A stretch of DNA of 64,000 nt from Pseudomonadales bacterium. Lineage in GTDB: Bacteria; Pseudomonadota; Gammaproteobacteria; Pseudomonadales; Azotimanducaceae. Both the position numbers and the translations under genes were made by a program. The stretch spans positions 100,984-164,983 of the forward strand of contig JAEPOO010000004.1 in the NCBI GenBank assembly GCA_017642855.1. Reading direction: 5' to 3'. Shown here in pieces: positions 43,570 through 52,409 of the stretch. The notes under the pieces were generated by a model. The model was not told where the DNA came from. It made no database searches and saw only the letters and a program-made list of their open reading frames with translations. The first letter of the stretch is position 1. Each line of letters starts with the position of its first letter.

Positions 43570-44931
43570 TTACTCTAAAAATTCATCCTGAAAACATTGT
43601 TCATCAACTTTCAGGTACGCCACCTGCTCATCTTCTATGACGACAACATCAAGGACGCCGACCACAGATGATAACGCTTCCAACCTTTCTTTGGCACTCG
43701 ACTTTGGGAGATTAACCAGTGAAATTGTCCGACTGCCGATATCACCCAGGCGGGGGAAACCTACACAAACGGCGAACCATATCGCCACGATGACCATATT
43801 CACCGACAGAAGCACCGTCAGATCGTACTCAGTCAATATCCAGCCGCTGATGATCCCACCCGCAAATATCCCAAGAAACTGACAGGTCGTATAAACCCCC
43901 ATAGACGTGCCACGAGCGCCGGCGCCTGACAGCTTACTGACCTGCGCGGGCAGAACCACTTCAAGCAGGTTAAAACCGATAAAGAAGAGCGCGATGCCCG
44001 CCAGAACAGCCAAGTACCCCTGGTTCTGACTGAGCAGCAGAAACCCGAGGAAACAGGTCGCGATCATCGATAGCAAAATGGGCCGTGCGTCAGGAAGCCG
44101 ATCGGACAGGGTCATAATCGGCAACATGCCAACAAAGGACAGCACCAACAGCCCGAGGTAGTAGAGGTAATGGTCACTTTCGGCAATCTCGCCAGTCGCC
44201 TCTAACAGCAGCGGGAATACAGAGAATCCACTGACCAGCAGTAGATGAAGAATCAAAATGCTAATGTTCAGGCGCCAGAGATTCGGGTTACCAAGCGCCG
44301 TCTTGAGCAGACCTGTTTGCAGCGCTGAATCAAGATTATTCGCCATCACGGTTGGTGAAGGCACTCGAGTCATAAGCAGTAATAATCCGAGGATGCCGAG
44401 AACACCGGTGAGATTAAAAATACCCGCGACGCCAAAGTTTGCAGCCACAAGAGGACCCAGGATCAATGCCAACCCGAAAGAACCCGCTATGGCGATACCA
44501 ATGATGGCCATCGATTTGGATCTCTGGTCAACGCGGGTGACATCAGCCATCAAGGCCAGGAGGGTGCTCGCAATGGCACCGCACCCTTGAAGGAACCGGC
44601 CGATAATTAACTGATAGACATCCTGTGCAGACCCGGCGACAAAACTTCCAATGACAAAAATCATCAGTCCTGCGGCAATCACCGGTTTTCGCCCATAGCG
44701 GTCGGACAGAAACCCTAACGGAATCTGAAGCAGTCCTTGAGACAATCCATAAATACCGATGGCGATTCCAATCAGCAAAGGTGTCGCCAGCGGGACATCA
44801 TCGGTCGCCAAGGGTAGTACTGGCAAAACCATGAACAGACCAAGCATCCGAACGAGATACAGTGCGCCAATAGCTGAAGCTGCACTCAGTTCCTGTTGAT
44901 TCATACCCGGGTTACCACTGCTTTTTGTCAC
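43570..44931 (-). CDS. Major facilitator transporter of the YajR type
   Basis: A 453-residue transporter with 12 predicted helices, the MFS motif A GFLSDRYGRKPV between helices 2 and 3, and the opening RMLGLFMVLPVLPL. After the last helix, about 60 residues form a ferredoxin-like (YAM-type) domain (LVNLPKSSAKERLEALSSVVGVLDVVV), as in E. coli YajR. Its substrate is unknown. The start is GTG 44931 or ATG 44904. It is divergent from uvrA. Confidence 0.88.
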   Translation of the reverse strand: MTKSSGNPGMNQQELSAASAIGALYLVRMLGLFMVLPVLPLATDDVPLATPLLIGIAIGIYGLSQGLLQIPLGFLSDRYGRKPVIAAGLMIFVIGSFVAGSAQDVYQLIIGRFLQGCGAIASTLLALMADVTRVDQRSKSMAIIGIAIAGSFGLALILGPLVAANFGVAGIFNLTGVLGILGLLLLMTRVPSPTVMANNLDSALQTGLLKTALGNPNLWRLNISILILHLLLVSGFSVFPLLLEATGEIAESDHYLYYLGLLVLSFVGMLPIMTLSDRLPDARPILLSMIATCFLGFLLLSQNQGYLAVLAGIALFFIGFNLLEVVLPAQVSKLSGAGARGTSMGVYTTCQFLGIFAGGIISGWILTEYDLTVLLSVNMVIVAIWFAVCVGFPRLGDIGSRTISLVNLPKSSAKERLEALSSVVGVLDVVVIEDEQVAYLKVDEQCFQDEFLE

Positions 44932-45139
44932 TCAGACACGCATTCTTTTTGCGCGAGGACGAACAAACTTATAACATCAGTGCCCTGCTCAACGGGGTAG
45001 GCTTTTGGAGGCGAATCTCAGCAGAAGTCACTGTGCTGCAAGCCGCAGATGATAACAAAAATCGCCCTCCTCCGGCAGCTCAAGACCTGCCCTGGCCACA
45101 CAAGTTAACGACAAAACCTAACCGGAATACTGCAATTCG

Positions 45140-47962
45140 ATGACATCGACGATATCGATTCATGGTGCCAAAACACACAACCTGAAAGATGTCAGCCTGG
45201 AAATTCCCAGGGACAAACTGATCGTCGTGACTGGACTATCCGGCTCTGGAAAGTCTTCCCTGGCTTTCGATACTCTGTACGCAGAAGGTCAGCGTCGATA
45301 CGTCGAGTCACTGTCTGCTTATGCCCGGCAGTTCCTTTCACTCATGGAAAAGCCTGACGTCGAGTACATAGACGGTTTATCCCCGGCGATTTCCATTGAG
45401 CAAAAATCTACGAGCCACAACCCAAGATCGACGGTCGGCACAATCACAGAGATCTATGATTACCTGCGTCTGTTGTTTGCACGTATCGGTGAACCACACT
45501 GCCCGACACACGGTGAGAAACTGGAGGCCCAGTCGATCAGCCAAATGGTAGACCAGGTTCTTGCCCTGCCGGAAGGCACTCGCGTAAACCTTCTTGCGCC
45601 GGTCGTTCGCGAGCGAAAAGGTGAACACCTGCATGTTTTCAAACAACTGGCGACACAGGGTTTTGTAAGAGCACGTATTGACGGCATCGTGACAGACCTG
45701 GATGACGCGCCTTCTCTGGATAAAAACAAGAAGCACACCATCGAGGTCGTTGTTGATCGCTTCCGTATTCGCCCGGACCTAAAGACGCGTCTCGCGGATT
45801 CTTTCGAAACTGCCGTTCAAGTATCTGACGGCATCGCTGCCGTCAATTTCATGGATGGTGAGCACGAAGATCTGTTGTTTTCCTCCCGCTTCGCCTGTCC
45901 TGTTTGTGGTCATGCCATTCAGGAGCTGGAACCTCGGCTGTTTTCTTTCAATAATCCTGCCGGTGCCTGTCAGACCTGCGACGGCCTGGGTCTCAGACAA
46001 TTCTTTGATCCGGACAACGTTGTTCAGGATCCTGAACTCTCACTGGCTGAAGGCGCGATTCACGGCTGGGATCGACGCAACATTTACTACTTCCAGATGC
46101 TCAGTTCGATCGCTGAACACTATGGTTTCGATGTCGCAACGCCGTTCAATGAGTTATCCGAGAAACACCAGAAAGTTGTTCTTCGGGGCAGTGGCAATGA
46201 AAAAATTCACTTCCGCTATGTCAACGACCGCGGCGATGAGTACACCCGGGCGCATGCCTTCGAGGGCATTATTCCCAACATGGAACGTCGCTATCGAGAG
46301 ACTGACTCTCAGATGGTGCGCGAGAATCTGTCCAAGTTCCTCAGCACTCAAGCCTGTCCGGATTGCGGCGGTGATCGACTTAATGCGGACGCTCGCGCTG
46401 TCACGATCGAAGGTAGCTCACTGCCAAAAATCACCAATCAATCGGTGGGTGATGCGCACCATTACTTCGCGTCCCTTAGACTGACCGGACAACGAGCAAA
46501 GATCGCCGAGAAAATTCTCAAAGAGATCGAAGCCAGACTGGGCTTCCTGATGGATGTGGGCTTGGATTACCTGAGTCTGTCTCGCAGTGCCGACACCTTG
46601 TCGGGTGGAGAAGCTCAACGAATCCGATTGGCGAGTCAAATTGGCGCGGGCCTCGTCGGCGTCATGTACATCCTGGATGAACCATCTATTGGCCTGCATC
46701 AACGGGACAACGAGAGACTCCTTGGAACACTCACCCGGCTAAGAGACCTCGGCAACACCGTCATCATTGTGGAACACGATGAAGACGCCATTAGAGCCGC
46801 AGATTTCATCATCGATATCGGACCCGGCGCTGGCATCCATGGTGGCGAAGTTGTCGCATCAGGTCTTCTGAAAGACATTCTCAATTCGAATACATCGATT
46901 ACCGGCCAATTTCTCTCGGGCAAACGACAGATTGAGGTGCCAGCGGAGCGCCATGAGTACAACGAAGAGAAGGTGCTCGAATTGAAGGGCGCCGCCGGAA
47001 ACAACCTTCAGAATCTTGACCTAAGGATCCCACTTGGCCTGATGACCTGTGTGACTGGTGTCTCCGGTTCCGGTAAGTCGACGCTCATTAATCAGACGCT
47101 TTACCCTATCGCGGCTCGTGAGTTGAATGGTGCGACCAACCCTCAGGTTGCGGCCTATGATGAGATTATCGGGCTCGATCAGTTAGATAAGGTCGTAGAC
47201 ATCGACCAGAGCCCGATCGGCAGAACACCGAGATCCAATCCGGCAACCTATACCAACATTTTTACACCCATCCGAGAGCTGTTCGCAGCCACTCAGGAAG
47301 CGAGATCCCGTGGTTACAAGCCCGGTCGTTTCAGTTTCAACGTCAAAGGCGGCCGCTGTGAAGCCTGTCAGGGTGATGGCCTCATTAAAGTAGAGATGCA
47401 CTTCCTTCCTGATGTTTATGTCACCTGTGATGAATGTCAGGGGAAAAGATATAACCGCGAAACCCTGGAGATTCTCTACAAAGGAAAGAACATCCACGAA
47501 GTGCTTGAGATGACCGTCGAGGATGCGCACGAATTTCTGAATGCCGTCCCCATGGTTGAACGTCGCCTTCAAACACTGCTGGACGTCGGTCTTGGATACA
47601 TCAAGCTGGGTCAGAGCGCGACAACGCTCTCAGGTGGTGAGGCACAGCGGGTGAAGCTGGCACGGGAGCTCTCCAAGCGAGATACCGGTCAGACGCTCTA
47701 CATCCTGGATGAGCCAACCACCGGGCTGCATTTTCATGATATTCAGCAACTGCTCGAAGTTATCCATCGACTTCGCGATCATGGCAACACGATTGTTGTG
47801 ATCGAACATAATCTCGATGTGATCAAAACAGCGGACTGGATCGTTGATCTGGGTCCCGAGGGTGGTTCAGGTGGCGGACGGATCATCGCAGAAGGCACAC
47901 CTGAGGCGGTCGCTAAAATGAAGCAATCATTCACAGGTCAGTTTCTCAAGAAAACTCTCTAG
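45140..47962 (+). CDS. uvrA: Excinuclease ABC subunit A
   Basis: A 940-residue ABC-type ATPase, the same length as in E. coli. Two Walker A motifs (GLSGSGKSSL and GVSGSGKSTL), two signature motifs (LSGGEAQRIRLA and LSGGEAQRVKLA), and zinc-binding CPVCGH...CQTCDG and CEACQG...CDECQG are visible. It recognises DNA damage for nucleotide-excision repair. No LexA-like box is recognisable in the 208-bp gap before it. Confidence 0.98.
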   Translation: MTSTISIHGAKTHNLKDVSLEIPRDKLIVVTGLSGSGKSSLAFDTLYAEGQRRYVESLSAYARQFLSLMEKPDVEYIDGLSPAISIEQKSTSHNPRSTVGTITEIYDYLRLLFARIGEPHCPTHGEKLEAQSISQMVDQVLALPEGTRVNLLAPVVRERKGEHLHVFKQLATQGFVRARIDGIVTDLDDAPSLDKNKKHTIEVVVDRFRIRPDLKTRLADSFETAVQVSDGIAAVNFMDGEHEDLLFSSRFACPVCGHAIQELEPRLFSFNNPAGACQTCDGLGLRQFFDPDNVVQDPELSLAEGAIHGWDRRNIYYFQMLSSIAEHYGFDVATPFNELSEKHQKVVLRGSGNEKIHFRYVNDRGDEYTRAHAFEGIIPNMERRYRETDSQMVRENLSKFLSTQACPDCGGDRLNADARAVTIEGSSLPKITNQSVGDAHHYFASLRLTGQRAKIAEKILKEIEARLGFLMDVGLDYLSLSRSADTLSGGEAQRIRLASQIGAGLVGVMYILDEPSIGLHQRDNERLLGTLTRLRDLGNTVIIVEHDEDAIRAADFIIDIGPGAGIHGGEVVASGLLKDILNSNTSITGQFLSGKRQIEVPAERHEYNEEKVLELKGAAGNNLQNLDLRIPLGLMTCVTGVSGSGKSTLINQTLYPIAARELNGATNPQVAAYDEIIGLDQLDKVVDIDQSPIGRTPRSNPATYTNIFTPIRELFAATQEARSRGYKPGRFSFNVKGGRCEACQGDGLIKVEMHFLPDVYVTCDECQGKRYNRETLEILYKGKNIHEVLEMTVEDAHEFLNAVPMVERRLQTLLDVGLGYIKLGQSATTLSGGEAQRVKLARELSKRDTGQTLYILDEPTTGLHFHDIQQLLEVIHRLRDHGNTIVVIEHNLDVIKTADWIVDLGPEGGSGGGRIIAEGTPEAVAKMKQSFTGQFLKKTL

Positions 47963-48059
47963 GGGAGAACCGTCACGAAGGTCGTTCTCGACAGCTTCAG
48001 CACTCACCCTTCTCTCGGGAAAGCCTAATACTTATCTCGCTTTACCGCAGATCCTTGGC

Positions 48060-49235
48060 CTAAGCGTAGGCTTCCTGGACAGCCTCGGTTGCAACACCTT
48101 TGTTGATATGCGCATTGTAACCACTCAGCACCGATTCCAATGCATTCGTGCAGAACAGGACATTGCGCGGGTTACTGGCATATCCCATCAATCCAATGCG
48201 CCACACTTTCCCGGCGAGCGCACCCAGACCCGCACCAATCTCGAGATTGAACTGCTGCAACAGCTGCTTGCGCACAGATCCTTCATCAACACCATCGGGG
48301 ATCGTGACAGCGTTCAGCTGAGGCAGTCGATAGTCTTCAGCCACGATGAATTCCAGGCCAAGCGCCTCAAGTCCCGCTCGCAACGCTAAGTGATTCTGCT
48401 GATGTCGAGCCCAGGATGCCTCAAGTCCTTCCTCTTTAAGGATCACCAGTGACTCATGCAATCCATAAAGCGCATTAACCGGCGCCGTGTGATGATAGGC
48501 CCTGGTCTGACCTTCACCCCAGTAACCCATCACAAGGTTCAAATCAAGGAACCAGGAACTCACCTGCGTCGTTCTACTTTTAATGCGTTTCACTGCCACA
48601 TCGCTCAGACTGATTGGGGACAAACCCGGCACACAGGACAGGCACTTTTGGGTACCACTGTATGCGGCATCAGCGCCCCAGCCATCAAGATTTACCTCGA
48701 CACCTGCTAACGATGTCACACAGTCGACAATGGTCAGGCAATCATGTTCTTTTGCAATAGAACACAAGGTTTTCGCATCTGAGCGCACACCGGTCGACGT
48801 TTCGGCGTGAACGAACGCAACAATTTTTGCGTCACGATGTTCACTCAGAGTTGCTTTAAGTTTCTCAGGATCTACCGGTGTGCCCCACTCATCTTCAATC
48901 AGAACCGCTTCACCACCGACGCGTCTGACGTTATCTGCCATTCGACCGCCGAATACGCCATTTACGCAAACAACGACCTTGTCTCCGGGTTCCACCAGGT
49001 TTACAAAACAGGTCTCCATACCCGCTGAGCCAGGTGCGGAGACGGGAATGGTCAGTTCATTCTTGGTCTGAAACGCGTATTGCAACAGCTGCTTGGTTTC
49101 GTCCATCAATCGGATAAATTCAGGATCCAGATGGCCGATTGTAGGCCTCGCCAGCGCGCTGAGGATTCTGGGGTTTACATCTGAGGGTCCGGGACCCATC
49201 AAAGTTCTGGGAGTAGGATTAAATGAACTGACCAC
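48060..49235 (-). CDS. Class V aminotransferase (alanine/serine-glyoxylate aminotransferase-like)
   Basis: A 391-residue PLP enzyme. Family features are LMGPGPSDVNPRILSALARPTIGHLDPEF, SAPGSAGMETCFVNL, VDCVTSLAGVEV and the PLP lysine in YSGTQKCLS. The C-terminal part has WRIGLMGYASNPRNV. Glyoxylate is the likely acceptor, but alanine, serine or another donor cannot be settled from sequence. It starts at GTG 49235 with AAGGAA upstream. It lies downstream of the ribosomal terminator, so it has its own promoter or depends on read-through. Confidence 0.88.
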   Translation of the reverse strand: MVSSFNPTPRTLMGPGPSDVNPRILSALARPTIGHLDPEFIRLMDETKQLLQYAFQTKNELTIPVSAPGSAGMETCFVNLVEPGDKVVVCVNGVFGGRMADNVRRVGGEAVLIEDEWGTPVDPEKLKATLSEHRDAKIVAFVHAETSTGVRSDAKTLCSIAKEHDCLTIVDCVTSLAGVEVNLDGWGADAAYSGTQKCLSCVPGLSPISLSDVAVKRIKSRTTQVSSWFLDLNLVMGYWGEGQTRAYHHTAPVNALYGLHESLVILKEEGLEASWARHQQNHLALRAGLEALGLEFIVAEDYRLPQLNAVTIPDGVDEGSVRKQLLQQFNLEIGAGLGALAGKVWRIGLMGYASNPRNVLFCTNALESVLSGYNAHINKGVATEAVQEAYA

Positions 49236-49283
49236 ACTGGTTCCTTTTTTTGTTGAACGGTTACCCGTTATTCTGATTCAAAT

Positions 49284-49311
49284 AAAAAGGCCGGGTATGA
49301 CCCGGCCTTTT
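49284..49311 (-). terminator. Rho-independent terminator after rplQ
   Basis: AAAAGGCCGGGT and ACCCGGCCTTTT form a perfect 12-bp stem with a 4-nt loop; on the minus strand it runs on into further T residues. It closes the alpha ribosomal operon. Confidence 0.9.
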
Positions 49312-49329
49312 AGAATTTACAACAGGAAG

Positions 49330-49737
49330 CTATTCCTCATCGTCCTCAAAATCGTCGAAGTCGTCATCATTGTCGGGTAAAGGACGATCGACAAGTTCAA
49401 CGAACGCCATAGGCGCTGCATCACCCGCTCGGAAGCCACACTTTAGGATTCGAGTGTAACCACCGGGGCGATCCTGGTAACGCGGACCAAGTTCGCCGAA
49501 CAACTTACCTACGGCTGCTTTGCTACCGGTACGTGCAAAAGCAAGACGACGATTCGCTACGGAATCTTCCTTTGCCAGCGTAATCAGAGGCTCTGCAACG
49601 CGCTTCAGTTCCTTTGCCTTGGGCACAGTCGTCTTGATGACTTCGTGCTCAAACAAGGAACAGGCCATATTGCGGAACATTGCTTTACGGTGCGAGCTGT
49701 TCCTATTTAACTGTCTACCACTCTTTCTATGGCGCAT
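49330..49737 (-). CDS. rplQ: Ribosomal protein bL17
   Basis: A 135-residue large-subunit protein: MRHRKSGRQLNRNSSHRKAM, then NMACSLFEHEVIKTT. The core ends at FVELVDRP, and a run of Asp/Glu/Phe residues (about the last 14) follows, longer and more acidic than in E. coli. It is the last gene of the alpha operon, 36 nt after rpoA. Confidence 0.97.
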   Translation of the reverse strand: MRHRKSGRQLNRNSSHRKAMFRNMACSLFEHEVIKTTVPKAKELKRVAEPLITLAKEDSVANRRLAFARTGSKAAVGKLFGELGPRYQDRPGGYTRILKCGFRAGDAAPMAFVELVDRPLPDNDDDFDDFEDDEE

Positions 49738-49773
49738 GACGTATCTTCCTGTTTATCTCTTTCGGGCTTCTGT

Positions 49774-50775
49774 TTAACCCAGTACTCGGTCATCACCTCG
49801 GAGGCTTGAAGGTGGCCAGTTCTCAAGGCGCATGCCCAGAGAAAGACCACGTGAAGCCAGGACGTCTTTGATTTCAGTCAGAGACTTCTTACCAAGGTTT
49901 GGTGTCTTCAGCAGTTCTACTTCCGTTCTGCGGATCAGATCACCAATGTAGTAAATATTTTCCGCCTTCAGGCAGTTCGCGGAACGAACTGTCAGCTCAA
50001 GGTCGTCAACGGGACGAAGGAGGATCGGATCAATCTCGTCTTCTTCTTCCACCACTTCCGGCTCATTTTCACTTTCCAGGTCGACAAAGATCGCAACCTG
50101 CTGCTGCAGAATGGTTGCAGCACGACGAATCGCTTCTTCAGGATCGATCGTACCGTTGGTTTCCAGATCGATGACCAGCTTGTCGAGGTCAGTGCGTTGC
50201 TCAACACGAGCGCTGTCGACTTTGTAAGACACGCGGCGAACCGGGCTGTAAGAAGCATCAAGTAACAATGAACCAATAACACGGCTTTCTTCTTCATCAG
50301 CCATTCGGATATCTGCAGGTTCATAACCGCGACCGCGGCCAACCTGAGCGCGCAGTTTAATGGAACCATTTTCGTTCAGGTTCGCAATCACGTGATCTGG
50401 ATTTGCGATTTCAATATCGTGACCCAACTGGAAGTCACCAGCAGTCACAACACCAGGACCCTGCTTCTCAAGCGTGATCTCAGCTTCATCAACAGAGTTC
50501 AGTTTGACCGCGACGCCTTTCAGGTTAAGCAGAATTTCGATTACGTCTTCCTGAACGCCTTCAATGGTGCTGTATTCGTGCAGAACACCGTCGATTTCAG
50601 CTTCGACGATGGCGCAACCCGGCATAGAAGACAGGAGAATTCTTCGCAGCGCGTTACCCAGTGTGTGGCCGAAACCTCGCTCGAGAGGCTCGAGAACCAC
50701 GCTGGCGCGAGTCGTGCTCTGCTGATCTACCTGAATGTGCTTCGGTGTCAAAAACTCTAATGAAGAATGGGGCAT
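49774..50775 (-). CDS. rpoA: RNA polymerase alpha subunit
   Basis: A 333-residue subunit. The N-terminal assembly domain has RGFGHTLGNALRRILLSSMPG; the C-terminal domain has LELTVRSANCLKAENIYYIGDLIRRTEVELLKTPNLGKKSLTEIK, which binds UP elements and activators. It lies between rpsD and rplQ as usual. Confidence 0.98.
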   Translation of the reverse strand: MPHSSLEFLTPKHIQVDQQSTTRASVVLEPLERGFGHTLGNALRRILLSSMPGCAIVEAEIDGVLHEYSTIEGVQEDVIEILLNLKGVAVKLNSVDEAEITLEKQGPGVVTAGDFQLGHDIEIANPDHVIANLNENGSIKLRAQVGRGRGYEPADIRMADEEESRVIGSLLLDASYSPVRRVSYKVDSARVEQRTDLDKLVIDLETNGTIDPEEAIRRAATILQQQVAIFVDLESENEPEVVEEEDEIDPILLRPVDDLELTVRSANCLKAENIYYIGDLIRRTEVELLKTPNLGKKSLTEIKDVLASRGLSLGMRLENWPPSSLRGDDRVLG

Positions 50776-50818
50776 ATTCTCACCTTTAAGATGAATAACT
50801 GTTCTAGATCGTTTCGAA

Positions 50819-51439
50819 TTACTTAGAGTAAAGCTCGACGATCAGGTTTTCGTTGATTTCCTGCGGCAGTTCATCGCGCTCTGGATAGGCTTTAAAGACG
50901 CCTTCCATCTTATCCGCATTCACTTCAACCCAGGGTACGGGAGCCCGGTTTGCTGACAGAGCAAGTGCACCCTGAATCCTGAGTTGGTTGCGTGATTTTT
51001 CACGAACCGCAACAACGTCCCCTGCCTCTACCTGGTAGGACGGGATGTTGACAACAGAACCATTGACTGTGATGGATTTGTGGGAAACCAGCTGACGTGA
51101 TTCTGCACGCGTGGATCCATAACCCATACGGTATACAACGTTGTCCAGGCGACGCTCAAGGATTCGCAGCAGGTTCATACCGGTTGCGCCCTTCTGACGG
51201 TCAGCCTTCTTGTAGTAATTGCGGAACTGCTTTTCCAGCACGCCATACAGTCGACGTACTTTCTGCTTTTCTCTTAGCTGTACCGCATAGTCCGAGTTAC
51301 GGGTACGACGCTGGCCATGCTGACCTGGTGCACTTTCTGCTCGACACTTAGACTCGAGAGGACGAACGCCACTCTTGAGGAACAGGTCTGTTCCTTCTCG
51401 TCTGGATAACTTCAACTTAGGTCCGAGATATCGGGCCAT
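50819..51439 (-). CDS. rpsD: Ribosomal protein uS4
   Basis: A 206-residue protein, a primary 16S binder in 30S assembly and the usual autoregulator of the alpha operon. MARYLGPKLKLSRREGTDLFL opens it; the S4 RNA-binding domain RRLDNVVYRMGYGSTRAESRQLVSHKSI is in the middle. The zinc cysteines found in some bacterial forms are missing. Confidence 0.98.
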   Translation of the reverse strand: MARYLGPKLKLSRREGTDLFLKSGVRPLESKCRAESAPGQHGQRRTRNSDYAVQLREKQKVRRLYGVLEKQFRNYYKKADRQKGATGMNLLRILERRLDNVVYRMGYGSTRAESRQLVSHKSITVNGSVVNIPSYQVEAGDVVAVREKSRNQLRIQGALALSANRAPVPWVEVNADKMEGVFKAYPERDELPQEINENLIVELYSK

Positions 51440-51454
51440 GATTAATCTCCTCGG

Positions 51455-51880
51455 TTAAACCCTACGCTTCTTAGGGGGTCTGCACCCGTTGTGTGGAATC
51501 GGTGTAACGTCTGTGATGTTGGTGATTCGATAACCAACGGCATTCAGTGCACGAACCGCAGCTTCGCGGCCAGGTCCAGGACCCTTAACAAACACTTCCA
51601 GATTCTGCAGTCCATATTCCTGGGCTGCATTACCCGCACGCTCTGCCGCTACCTGAGCTGCAAAAGGTGTGCTCTTTCGTGCGCCACGGAAACCAGAGCC
51701 ACCCGCAGTTGCCCATGCAAGTGCGCCGCCCTGACGGTCAGTAATCATAATGATTGTGTTGTTAAAGGAAGCATGAATGTGCGCCAGACCATCGACCACC
51801 TGACGCTTGCCTTTCTTGACGCGCGTCGGAGCCGGTGCAGCAGTTTCTGCTTCTGGCGTTGTAGTTTCTACTTCAGACAT
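51455..51880 (-). CDS. rpsK: Ribosomal protein uS11
   Basis: A 141-residue platform protein. The core (GLAHIHASFNNTIIMITDRQG to HNGCRPPKKRRV) is standard, but about 12 extra residues rich in Thr, Glu, Ala and Pro precede it (SEVETTTPEAETAAPAP) compared with the 129-residue E. coli protein. ATG 51880 is the only good start. Confidence 0.97.
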   Translation of the reverse strand: MSEVETTTPEAETAAPAPTRVKKGKRQVVDGLAHIHASFNNTIIMITDRQGGALAWATAGGSGFRGARKSTPFAAQVAAERAGNAAQEYGLQNLEVFVKGPGPGREAAVRALNAVGYRITNITDVTPIPHNGCRPPKKRRV

Positions 51881-51909
51881 AGGTCGATTCTCTTAAATTA
51901 ACGATCGGC

Positions 51910-52266
51910 TTACTTACGGATCGGACGCTTAGGTCCTTTCCGGGTACGCGCGTTTGTCTTCGTTCGTTGACCACGCAGTGGCAGACCACGGCGATGGCGA
52001 ATTCCTCGGTAGCAGCCAAGGTCCAGCAGACGCTTAATGTTCAGCTGATTTTCACGACGCAGGTCCCCTTCGACGTTCATCTTGGCGATTTCGTTTCGCA
52101 GCTTGTCCAGATCTTCTTCTGTCAGATCCTGGATCTTAGCGGTCGGGCTGACACCCGTTGTCTCGCACAGCTGCTGAGCAGTCGTGCGACCGATACCGTA
52201 GATGTACGTCAGAGAAATCTCTGCGTGTTTGTTGTCGGGGATGTTGATCCCGGCTAATCGAGCCAT
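51910..52266 (-). CDS. rpsM: Ribosomal protein uS13
   Basis: A 118-residue head protein forming intersubunit bridge B1. Family blocks: MARLAGINIPDNKHAEISLTYIYGIG, then GCYRGIRHRRGLPLRGQRT and NARTRKGP. It is the first gene of the alpha operon, after rpmJ. Confidence 0.98.
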   Translation of the reverse strand: MARLAGINIPDNKHAEISLTYIYGIGRTTAQQLCETTGVSPTAKIQDLTEEDLDKLRNEIAKMNVEGDLRRENQLNIKRLLDLGCYRGIRHRRGLPLRGQRTKTNARTRKGPKRPIRK

Positions 52267-52281
52267 AGGAATTGCTCTCCT

Positions 52282-52395
52282 TTATCCTTGCCGCTGCTTA
52301 TGACGTGGTTCAGTGCAAATCACTCGCACGGACCCCTTGCGCCGGATGATGCGGCAGTTTCTGCACATCTTTTTTACTGAAGCTCTAACTTTCAT
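52282..52395 (-). CDS. rpmJ: Ribosomal protein bL36
   Basis: A 37-residue protein starting at ATG 52395: MKVRASVKKMCRNCRIIRR. It is the zinc-binding C+ form, with CRNC, a third Cys in VICTEPRH and the following His. It lies between secY and rpsM, its conserved position. Confidence 0.96.
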   Translation of the reverse strand: MKVRASVKKMCRNCRIIRRKGSVRVICTEPRHKQRQG

Positions 52396-52409
52396 CGCTG
52401 TTCTCTCAG

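Noticed and set aside
44932..45139. Possible LexA box before uvrA
   Set aside because: No CTG-N10-CAG element of acceptable quality is present in the gap.
47963..48059. GAGAAC/GTTCTC hairpin after uvrA
   Set aside because: Only 6 bp with a long loop and no T-run; not enough for a terminator call.
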